From Methylococcaceae bacterium (GTDB taxonomy: Bacteria; Pseudomonadota; Gammaproteobacteria; Methylococcales; Methylomonadaceae), in the NCBI GenBank assembly GCA_947505055.1, contig CANNLO010000223.1, positions 1 through 7,553 on the forward strand: a DNA stretch of 7,553 nt, given 5' to 3'. Under the pieces are notes generated by a model. It did not search any database, was not told the origin of the DNA, and saw only the letters and a list, made by a program, of their open reading frames with translations. Both the position numbers and the translations under genes were made by a program. Position 1 is the stretch's first letter. Every line of letters starts with the position of its first letter. Shown piece by piece: positions 1-6,037 of the stretch.

Positions 1-707
1 GAAACTATTTATCAAGTCCAGAAGATGAGAAAAAGAATATACAAGCAGGCACATACCATTATTGTGATTTAGCAAGAATACACCATACTAATAGTAAAAT
101 CGTCTATGTCAGTTCCGGAGCGGTTTACGGTGTTCAGCCACCTAATTTAGATCAAATTGATGAGTCGTTTGTAGGCGATCTCTCTAAAATGGCTCCCGGA
201 AAACTAGACTATGCTGTTGCAAAACAAGATGCTGAAAAGGCAATCATCGATTTGGGGACGGCGGGATTAAATGTGAGTATTGCTAGATGCTTTGCCTTTG
301 TTGGGGAATATTTACCGCGAGACCAACATTTTGCTATAGGCAATTTTATTGATGATGTTCGTAATAAAAGACCTATTATTGTAAAAGCTACGCATCAGGT
401 ATACCGAAGCTATATGTATGCGGATGACCTCGTGGAGTGGTTGATGACAATTGCAGATCATTCATCAATAGATTGTCCCATATACAATGTAGGGTCAGAC
501 CAAGCTATTCTTGTTGGTGATTTGGCTAAGCTATTAGCTGACACCTATCATATTCCAGCTAATATCCCTCTAATCGCTGATGCTAAGATTGATCGTTATA
601 TACCATCAATTAAAAAAGCCAAAGCCAAACTAGGTCTATATATGAAGTATGATTTAATTTCCTCTATACATGAATCAGTTAAGAGAATTTCATATTATGA
701 AAATTAA
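1..707 (+). CDS. NAD-dependent sugar epimerase/dehydratase, 5' part missing
   Basis: Extended short-chain dehydrogenase/reductase that probably makes a modified nucleotide sugar in the cytoplasm. The reading frame is open from base 3 (codon start 3) to the TAA at 705-707, giving 234 residues; the N-terminal Rossmann part with the glycine-rich NAD-binding motif lies outside the window. Counting from the first visible codon, the active-site pieces are VSSGAVYG (residues 36-43, catalytic Ser) and the YxxxK pair Y70/K74 (YAVAK). Downstream, RCFAFVG, then HFAIGNFI and RSYMYADDL, are typical of polysaccharide-cluster epimerases. The ATG at 189 is internal and not the start, since the active-site Ser motif lies upstream of it. 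Family members are usually 300-340 residues, so roughly 80-100 are missing. Substrate cannot be told: UDP-, dTDP-, GDP- or CDP-sugar are all possible. It overlaps the next gene by 11 bases, implying co-transcription and translational coupling. Confidence 0.9.
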   Translation, partial: NYLSSPEDEKKNIQAGTYHYCDLARIHHTNSKIVYVSSGAVYGVQPPNLDQIDESFVGDLSKMAPGKLDYAVAKQDAEKAIIDLGTAGLNVSIARCFAFVGEYLPRDQHFAIGNFIDDVRNKRPIIVKATHQVYRSYMYADDLVEWLMTIADHSSIDCPIYNVGSDQAILVGDLAKLLADTYHIPANIPLIADAKIDRYIPSIKKAKAKLGLYMKYDLISSIHESVKRISYYEN

Positions 708-1938
708 GTTTTGGTTTAATATTTTTGCACTAATTGAATTATTTTATAGTATATGTGCTTCAGCTGAAATGAAAAATTCAATGGTTAGGGCCCAAGTCAG
801 ATCGGTGAATACTGCATATACAGATCTTATGTTAGAAGAAAGAAGATTTCCCGAATTCCAACTTGGAATAGGGGGTTCAATAGTTATGGTTCATGGCAAT
901 ATTATTTTAGGTAAAGCGGATGCCACATTCGTCAAAATAGATCCCAGATTCTGGGTCTTTGAAAATAATTACTTGCCAGCTATAGCAACCGGTGAAAAAG
1001 GATTAAGCAAATCGTTAAGATACACATTTCAAGAAGTATCTCCGCGTGTTACAGACCTAGTTTATGACAATGGTATATATTATGTAGCTTACACAAGATA
1101 TAGTATTTCTGATGATTTTATCTATTTTGAAATTGCAAAAATAAAGCCTGGTGATAATAGCTGGAAAAAAATTTATCAATCTCCTGGATTAGAAACCCCC
1201 AACTATACAATGGCTAACGGTGGGAGGATGGGAATTAGAGGCGAGAAATTATTTTTTACGGTTGGTGACTTTGGTCTAGATAGAATAGATGGTTTGGCGT
1301 CAGATATTGCACCTCAAAATCCAGATTTACCTTGGGGGAAGGTGAGCTATATTAATTTAAAAGATGGCACTTTCCATATTTATACGTTGGGCCATCGCAA
1401 TGCGCTAGGTTTAGTTTTCCTTAAGGATGGAACATTGCTGACGACTGAAAATGGTCCCCAGGGGGGGGACGAAATAAACATTATTAAAGAAGGACTTAAT
1501 TATGGTTGGCCATATGAATCTTATGGGACCAACTATGGATCATTTACTCAAATCAGAGATAATTTACCAAGGGATACAAGTGGCAATAAATATGAGTTGC
1601 CGATGTATGCTTTTGTGCCTTCCGTTGCTTTAGGTGAAATTATACAAATTTCTGGATTTCATAAGAAATGGGCTGATAACTTATTGGTTGGATCTTTAAA
1701 GGCCATGACTTTATTCCATATTAAACTGAATAAAAATCATGTGCTATTTGTTGAACCAATTAATATTGGACATCGCATAAGAGGGTTGAAGCAGAGCGGT
1801 AGATACATCTATGTTTTAACAGATGATAACTTGATTATAAAAATTTTTGCTTATGCTCGCCCCGAAGATTCAATTGCTAAAAAGATGTATAAGCGAGTTG
1901 CTAATAAGATTAAAAGAGTTACTGAGGATCTAAAGTAA
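697..1938 (+). CDS. Exported PQQ-dependent glucose/sorbosone dehydrogenase-family beta-propeller, catalytic His absent
   Basis: 413-residue protein. The start at 697 is preferred to the in-frame ATG at 670 because AAGAGA (681-686) sits 10 bases upstream and the N-terminus then reads as a signal peptide: Lys2/Lys4, a hydrophobic core to about residue 19, and an ASA cleavage site before Glu24. Family hallmarks are NGGRM (174-178), TVGD (188-191), YTLGHRNALG (229-238), ENGPQGGDEIN (251-261), NYGWP (268-272), VPSVALGE (307-314), GSLK (332-335) and RIR (360-362). By recall of soluble glucose dehydrogenase, R234, K335, R360 and R362 match PQQ-contacting residues. The catalytic His, expected three residues before the GRM glycine, is Ala173, and no His is close by. 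Seen: propeller family and export. Inferred: a periplasmic ligand-binding protein, or an enzyme with altered chemistry. It overlaps the epimerase gene by 11 bases, so it belongs to this operon. A G8 tract lies in the core motif. Role in polysaccharide synthesis is unknown. Confidence 0.85.
   Translation: MKIKFWFNIFALIELFYSICASAEMKNSMVRAQVRSVNTAYTDLMLEERRFPEFQLGIGGSIVMVHGNIILGKADATFVKIDPRFWVFENNYLPAIATGEKGLSKSLRYTFQEVSPRVTDLVYDNGIYYVAYTRYSISDDFIYFEIAKIKPGDNSWKKIYQSPGLETPNYTMANGGRMGIRGEKLFFTVGDFGLDRIDGLASDIAPQNPDLPWGKVSYINLKDGTFHIYTLGHRNALGLVFLKDGTLLTTENGPQGGDEINIIKEGLNYGWPYESYGTNYGSFTQIRDNLPRDTSGNKYELPMYAFVPSVALGEIIQISGFHKKWADNLLVGSLKAMTLFHIKLNKNHVLFVEPINIGHRIRGLKQSGRYIYVLTDDNLIIKIFAYARPEDSIAKKMYKRVANKIKRVTEDLK
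1461..1468 (+). repeat. G8 homopolymer tract inside the propeller gene
   Basis: Eight consecutive G bases encode the Gly-Gly of the GPQGGDE motif (residues 253-259 of the exported propeller). Such a tract stands out in this AT-rich gene. Slipped-strand mispairing here would shift the frame at about 60 percent of the protein and destroy it. Whether it actually varies cannot be seen from one sequence. Confidence 0.9.
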
Positions 1939-2118
1939 CTTTTGCATCATGGGAAATTAAATCTAGAAATCACATATTTTTAGCCTCTGTTTGATTGCCC
2001 AATAACAATTTTTCTATTTCAAGAACCTTAACTGGTCTATAGAAGGGACATTGCTATTCGCTAACTGTTATTTAATGCCTACCTATCAAACTAAATTGCA
2101 AAATCATGAAAGTTATAA

Positions 2119-3015
2119 ATGTTAAAAATAATAATTAAGCGCCTTTTACGACCAGTCGCAGTTATGTTGGGACTAACGGTAAAAATAGCAATTCAGGAAA
2201 GTGATTTAAGTAAGAGTAAGTTACTTATTATTTCATTTACAGGTGGAATGGGTGCGCAAATATTAAGTGCGGGTATCCTTTTTCATCTTAAATCAAAAGG
2301 CTATGCAGTTAAGGCGGATTTAGATTATTTCAAAAAAGATTGTCATGTTGCAACAATTGGTAATAAGGGTGAAGTATCTCATTGGGATTGGCAATTAGAC
2401 GATTACGGTTTAACTATAGAGAAAATTAAAAGTTATGGTGAGCAACTTTACCATAGGAATGCAGATACTTATTATCTTCCGGATGGACAGCTAAAGGCGC
2501 GACTTGCCATGCTAGCGCTTAGGGATATCGAAGTAAAAAAACAGTTTAAGATGCCACAGATTGATAAAATAGTGTCATCATGTCCAGAATTGCAATTGTT
2601 ATACACTAGTCAACAACCATACATTTGCATACACATACGTCGTGGAGATTATGTGAATGTCGCAAGCCACATAGTCTCTAATGATGAGTTTGTGCAGCTT
2701 GCTGAAAAATTCAAAAATCTCGTAAATTCAGTAGTGGTTGTTTCTGATTCGTTACTTGGGGACGAATTTAAGGATCAATTGAGGTTGCAGTTTAGACGAG
2801 CAGTGTTTCTTGATGGATCAATCGTTAGCCCATTTGTTACTCACTGTGTTATGCGTAATTCAAATATTCTTGTATGTTCAAATAGCCAATATAGTCTAAC
2901 TGCAGGAGTATTAAATGAAGGGTTAGTAATCATTCCTAAGGTGTGGTTAGGTCCGGGGCATGAAAAACTGGAAGCCGAGATTGAGAAATTGTACGATTTC
3001 GCCGTGCTTGGTTAA
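2119..3015 (+). CDS. GT11-family glycosyltransferase (alpha-1,2-fucosyltransferase-like)
   Basis: 298-residue inverting glycosyltransferase; the family transfers fucose from GDP-fucose, mostly alpha-1,2 to galactose, at the cytoplasmic face of the membrane. HIRRGDY (residues 172-178) is the classic GDP-sugar-binding motif shared by alpha-1,2 and alpha-1,6 fucosyltransferases. The N-terminal FTGGMGAQ (40-47) corresponds to the usual GGLGNQ signature but is degenerate. C-terminal NSNILVCSNSQYSL (247-260) and VIIPKVWL (270-277) match the family's third conserved block. Before the first motif is an unusual leader of about 35 residues, starting with a basic, hydrophobic stretch (1-24) that could associate with membrane. 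The start at 2119 follows a weak GAAAG (2108-2112) with 6-base spacing; M16 is a less likely alternative. It follows a 180-base gap, so an internal promoter is possible, and the GT2 gene begins one base after its stop. Family is fairly sure; donor, acceptor and linkage are inferred, since the sequence is divergent. Confidence 0.82.
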   Translation: MLKIIIKRLLRPVAVMLGLTVKIAIQESDLSKSKLLIISFTGGMGAQILSAGILFHLKSKGYAVKADLDYFKKDCHVATIGNKGEVSHWDWQLDDYGLTIEKIKSYGEQLYHRNADTYYLPDGQLKARLAMLALRDIEVKKQFKMPQIDKIVSSCPELQLLYTSQQPYICIHIRRGDYVNVASHIVSNDEFVQLAEKFKNLVNSVVVVSDSLLGDEFKDQLRLQFRRAVFLDGSIVSPFVTHCVMRNSNILVCSNSQYSLTAGVLNEGLVIIPKVWLGPGHEKLEAEIEKLYDFAVLG

Positions 3016-3016
3016 T

Positions 3017-3949
3017 ATGAGTGTGAAGCTGCAGATATACATATTGTGCAGAGATCGGCCGGAGTATGCGACCCAAGCCATTAATTCAGTCATTAAAAGC
3101 TCAAATAAAAACACTGAAATTATCGTATCTGATAATTCAGAAAATGATTTATTACAAAATATATGTCATGAGCAATTTCCGTCTATCAGATATATTCGAA
3201 GACCCCTGCCAAGAACAGGCCCTGCACATTTTAAAGCGATATTCGATGAAGCAACATCAGAGTATTTAGTTCTATTCCATGATGACGACATAATGCTTCC
3301 TAATTATGTTTCTACATTGTTGCCATACATAGAGGCCAATCCTTTAATTTCCGCAGTTGGTTGTAATGCTGAGATTATTGACAAAAATGGAAAAGCCACC
3401 GGTAAATTTTTCCTTAGAAATTTAAAGGAACCCTTATTTATATCAAAAGCCCATCAGTTTATGAGCCCTTACCTTCGGTCGACAGGTATAGCACCATTCC
3501 CAAGTTACATCTATCGTCGCAAACATATCTGCAGTTCTTTTATAAATTATAAACATGGTGGTAAATACTCTGATGTTTCATTCTTACTAAAAATTTTACA
3601 ACAGGCTACAATGGTTTGGCACCCAGAACCATTAATGCAATATCGCAACCATGGTGCTAATGACAGTGCAACAGAATCTATCCCGGATAGATTAAGTCTA
3701 ATTCGATACTTAATGACATATGAATACATGGCACGTAATTCACTTGAGATGCGCTACTTTAAGTTCATTTATTGGGTAAATTGGTGGACCAGTCGAGATG
3801 ATTTTTTTTTAATACCAAATGGATGGCGAGAAAGAATTATATTTCGGTTTCTGGTGATAACTAGCATTCGGTTGGTGCTTTTCGATTCAGCTTTTCGCAA
3901 TTTATTTTTAAGAAAAGCGGCTAAACTAATTAAATTGAGAAAACTGTAA
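3017..3949 (+). CDS. GT2-family glycosyltransferase (GT-A fold)
   Basis: 310-residue family 2 glycosyltransferase, expected to add one sugar from a nucleotide donor to the lipid-linked repeat unit at the inner membrane. Beta-strand 1 QIYILCRDR (6-14) is followed by AINSVIKSS (21-29), IIVSDNS (35-41) for nucleotide binding, and LVLFHDDDIMLP (84-95), where the HDDD holds the metal-binding DxD. The C-terminal third is hydrophobic and basic, ending in a Lys/Arg-rich tail (about 292-310) suited to membrane association. The start at 3017 gives a protein beginning just before the first beta strand; the frame is open further upstream to an ATG at 2960, but that lies inside the GT11 gene and adds 19 residues unlike the family. 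Only one base separates it from the GT11 stop and no clear Shine-Dalgarno is visible, so translation is probably coupled. Its stop overlaps the GT10 start. A T9 tract lies at 3802-3810. Sugar specificity cannot be predicted. Confidence 0.88.
   Translation: MSVKLQIYILCRDRPEYATQAINSVIKSSNKNTEIIVSDNSENDLLQNICHEQFPSIRYIRRPLPRTGPAHFKAIFDEATSEYLVLFHDDDIMLPNYVSTLLPYIEANPLISAVGCNAEIIDKNGKATGKFFLRNLKEPLFISKAHQFMSPYLRSTGIAPFPSYIYRRKHICSSFINYKHGGKYSDVSFLLKILQQATMVWHPEPLMQYRNHGANDSATESIPDRLSLIRYLMTYEYMARNSLEMRYFKFIYWVNWWTSRDDFFLIPNGWRERIIFRFLVITSIRLVLFDSAFRNLFLRKAAKLIKLRKL
3802..3810 (+). repeat. T9 homopolymer tract inside the GT2 gene
   Basis: Nine consecutive T bases encode the Phe-Phe-Leu after Asp-Asp near residue 262-264 of the GT2 protein. 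It is the longest homopolymer seen in the window. A one-base slip would remove the last 45 or so residues. In AT-rich DNA T runs are commoner than G runs, so this is weaker evidence of a switch than the G8 tract. Confidence 0.85.
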
Positions 3950-4983
3950 TGCTTAATATCAAAATATCAATGCCTGGATTCGAGAGCAACATTAATATAT
4001 CTCAATTTGTGGGTAATTTAGAGAATTGTTACCAAAACTGTAAATTTCATATAAATAATTCGGATGTTAGTGAGGTTGATTTCTGGTTTGTTATAGATGA
4101 TTTGCAGTTCCCGAAAGAGAGTGTGTTGGTCGATCCAGGCCATATTTATTTTTTAACAGCCGAGCATGTCCACGATGTTGGTTATTATGACTCATATAAT
4201 AAAGGTAAGTTTTTAGATCAATTTACTAAAATAGTTAGTTGTTATGATATTTTTCGAGGGAATGCTGAATACGATATCCCTTTTTTGGGTTGGATGATAA
4301 ATGCAAACCACGGACCATCAATGGTTGCTGAAACTACTCGAGATGTAAATTGGTTGACGAAATTAACCAATTTAGAAAAAACTCGCACAATCTCAGTTTT
4401 CTGTTCACAAAAAACGTTTACGCCGGATCACCATGCGCGATTTAAGTTTGTCGAAACCCTGAAAAAACATTTTGGCGACACACTGGATTGGTTTGGTAAT
4501 GGAGTTCAATCTATACCAGAGAAATGGGATGGGATAGCACCTTATAAATACCATATTGTTTTGGAAAATCAATCTCGTCATAACATTATTTCTGAGAAAA
4601 TTTACGATAGCTACCTTGGACTTTCATATCCAATATACTGGGGAGCACCCAATTTATCCGATTACTTCCCTAAAGAGTCATTTAGTCAAATTGAAATACT
4701 TGATTGGCGAAATTCTATCAAGACAATCGAGAAAATATTGCTAAAAGATAATTGGGAGCAAGCTTTACCTGCACTGATTCAGAGCAAAAATATTGTTACC
4801 ACAAACCTTAATGTTTTTTCAAGACTGGCTAAACTAGCAAAAAGCCATCCTCCTGAGCAGCTTTCATCGAAACGATTAGTAGAACTTCACAGCGTCAGTA
4901 ATAGCTTATCGGGGTGTATTGTAAATAAGTCTGGAAAAGCTCTAGTTAGATTGGGTAACTATTTGCAATCAAAAGAACGATAG
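3949..4983 (+). CDS. GT10-family glycosyltransferase (alpha-1,3-fucosyltransferase-like)
   Basis: 344-residue GT-B fold enzyme of the family that moves L-fucose from GDP-fucose, typically alpha-1,3 (or 1,4) to GlcNAc. The C-terminal donor-binding signature is clear: YKYHIVLENQ (199-208), ISEKIYDSYLG (214-224, with the SEK corresponding to the usual TEK), PIYWGAPN (228-235) and YFPKESF (239-245). The N-terminal half (1-135) is the variable acceptor domain, with IYFLTAEHV (66-74) and FLGWMIN (112-118). ISVFCSQK (148-155) corresponds to the family's start of the donor domain. The ATG shares its A with the preceding TAA (TAATG), an overlap typical of coupled translation; GAGA at 3937-3940 may serve as a weak ribosome binding site. 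A 98-base spacer follows. Family assignment is confident. GDP-fucose as donor is inferred from the family; a related GDP-6-deoxysugar is possible. Confidence 0.88.
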   Translation: MLNIKISMPGFESNINISQFVGNLENCYQNCKFHINNSDVSEVDFWFVIDDLQFPKESVLVDPGHIYFLTAEHVHDVGYYDSYNKGKFLDQFTKIVSCYDIFRGNAEYDIPFLGWMINANHGPSMVAETTRDVNWLTKLTNLEKTRTISVFCSQKTFTPDHHARFKFVETLKKHFGDTLDWFGNGVQSIPEKWDGIAPYKYHIVLENQSRHNIISEKIYDSYLGLSYPIYWGAPNLSDYFPKESFSQIEILDWRNSIKTIEKILLKDNWEQALPALIQSKNIVTTNLNVFSRLAKLAKSHPPEQLSSKRLVELHSVSNSLSGCIVNKSGKALVRLGNYLQSKER

Positions 4984-5068
4984 ACTTAGTTTGCTAATGG
5001 TACTGACGTGTTTGCCATTTAATGATTTTAGATTTCGGCATTTTAGTTTTTAGTCAAGTTGTAAAAAT

Positions 5069-5074
5069 AAGAGG
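5069..5074 (+). promoter_or_regulatory. Ribosome binding site deciding the GT17-like start
   Basis: AAGAGG lies 7 bases before the ATG at 5082. This favours 5082 over the in-frame ATG at 5022, which has no such site and would add 20 residues ahead of the family's first strand. Confidence 0.65.
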
Positions 5075-5081
5075 TTTCCAA

Positions 5082-5948
5082 ATGAAAATATACGAATTTT
5101 GCCCATTCAATAATGAGAATCTTGTGGCATCCATCAAGCACATTGAGCATGGAAATTTTCTCGATGAGCTTCATATAACAGAAGCTGATAAAACATTTAC
5201 CTGTGAAGAAAAAAAATATAACTACAAGCAAGAAGATAGTAATTTGATTAAATATCATCAAATGAATGCAAGTGATTTTTTTAAAAAAAATGGTTATGGG
5301 CTTACAAGAACACCATGGTTTATTAGATATAAGAACAACGCCTGGTATAACGAAAGTGTTCAAAGAGATTTAGCTAGTTCTTGGGTAAGGCCCAATGATG
5401 ATGATATCGTCATACTATCTGATATTGATGAAATAATTGATTCAAGTCGCATTGATGAAATAATTAATCAAGTTGCAAAACATCAAATTATCACCATTAA
5501 AATACAATTTACTTTATTTTATTTTAATTTATTCTCCAAAAATTGGACGGGTCCTCCAGATTATAGCTACCGTGTTTTTATCATGACAGGTAAGTATTTT
5601 AATAGCATGAAAATCAGCTCTGATAAATTGCGAAAGTTAGGCGAACATGGTGCTCTGATAAACGAGGTACATTGTCTTGATGGTTTTTCTGGATTTCACC
5701 ACTCATGGCTCGGGGATCATAATTTTATAGCAAAAAAAATTATGTCTTATTCACATGGTCCAGAGGATCATGATTCTCGTCTGTTTAACTCTCTTGGTGA
5801 GGTCGATATAGATTACGTCGAATATTGTTTGAGAAACTGTGAGTCTATTTTTGGTAAGGAACATTCGCTTTATCAAGACAATAAAATTCAACTTCTAAAA
5901 TCTGTTAATAGTATTCGAGATAAACATCCACAGTATTTTTTAGATTGA
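5082..5948 (+). CDS. GT17-like glycosyltransferase
   Basis: 288-residue protein resembling glycosyltransferase family 17, whose characterised eukaryotic member is the beta-1,4-N-acetylglucosaminyltransferase that adds bisecting GlcNAc; bacterial members occur in polysaccharide clusters with mostly untested specificity. Features: MKIYEFCPFNNE (1-12) as first strand; RTPWFIRYKNNAW (76-88) followed by QRDLASSW (94-101); DDIVILSDIDEI (107-118), the DxD-type metal and nucleotide site; and GFHHSWLG (204-211) with a following lysine pair and YSHGPEDHD (223-231), matching the family's C-terminal His/Trp block. No signal peptide or membrane segment, so it is probably a cytoplasmic or peripheral enzyme. 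It is separated by 98 bases from the GT10 gene and 89 from the polymerase gene. T7A8 (5276-5290) and A8 (5209-5216) tracts lie inside it. Confidence is good for a glycosyltransferase, moderate for the family and low for the sugar. Confidence 0.78.
   Translation: MKIYEFCPFNNENLVASIKHIEHGNFLDELHITEADKTFTCEEKKYNYKQEDSNLIKYHQMNASDFFKKNGYGLTRTPWFIRYKNNAWYNESVQRDLASSWVRPNDDDIVILSDIDEIIDSSRIDEIINQVAKHQIITIKIQFTLFYFNLFSKNWTGPPDYSYRVFIMTGKYFNSMKISSDKLRKLGEHGALINEVHCLDGFSGFHHSWLGDHNFIAKKIMSYSHGPEDHDSRLFNSLGEVDIDYVEYCLRNCESIFGKEHSLYQDNKIQLLKSVNSIRDKHPQYFLD
5276..5290 (+). repeat. T7A8 tract inside the GT17-like gene
   Basis: Seven T bases run directly into eight A bases, encoding Phe-Phe-Lys-Lys-Asn around residues 66-70. 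A8 runs of this kind can cause slippage by RNA polymerase or ribosome and so mixed-frame products. A second A8 lies at 5209-5216. No functional evidence is visible. Confidence 0.8.
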
Positions 5949-6023
5949 ATATCGTAGAGCTGATGATCTAAATTGCGTGTTTAAAAACTAAAAATTAGTT
6001 GTCAAACAAAGGCCCATAAAAGT

Positions 6024-6028
6024 AAGGA
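6024..6028 (+). promoter_or_regulatory. Ribosome binding site supporting a GTG start
   Basis: AAGGA lies 9 bases ahead of the GTG at 6038 and just after an in-frame TAA (6023-6025), so no longer N-terminus is possible. The next in-frame ATG (6101) falls inside the first membrane segment and is unlikely. Confidence 0.7.
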
Positions 6029-6037
6029 AAGTCCATA

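Noticed and set aside
670..696. Upstream ATG adding nine residues to the propeller protein
   Set aside because: It has no ribosome binding site and would put charged residues before a clean signal peptide; the ATG at 697 has AAGAGA upstream.
1939..2118. Possible promoter, terminator or gene remnant in the 180-base gap before the GT11 gene
   Set aside because: A TTGATT (1990-1995) with TATTTC 18 bases later matches the -10 consensus poorly, no GC-rich hairpin with a T run is present, and no coding remnant is recognisable. An internal promoter remains possible but unsupported.
2960..3016. Extended start for the GT2 gene overlapping the GT11 gene
   Set aside because: The extra 19 residues are an out-of-frame reading of the GT11 C-terminus and do not resemble a GT2 N-terminus; the ATG at 3017 fits the family.
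3066..3269. Small + strand open frame inside the GT2 gene
   Set aside because: It lies in an alternative frame of a clear glycosyltransferase gene and has no recognisable content.
3547..3729. Minus-strand 60-residue open frame
   Set aside because: Antisense shadow of the GT2 gene, with no ribosome binding site or family resemblance.
4556..4744. Small + strand open frame inside the GT10 gene
   Set aside because: Alternative frame across the best-conserved GT10 motif, so it is a shadow.
4996..5019. AATGG/CCATT inverted repeat after the GT10 gene as a terminator
   Set aside because: Only a 5-bp stem with a 14-base loop and no following T run.
5043..5363. Minus-strand 106-residue hydrophobic open frame
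   Set aside because: Antisense to the GT17-like gene; its Phe/Ile richness simply mirrors the Lys/Asn-rich coding strand.
5986..6000. AACTAA/TTAGTT hairpin before the polymerase gene as a terminator
   Set aside because: Six-bp AT-rich stem with a three-base loop and no T tract; too weak to support termination and expected by chance in such DNA.
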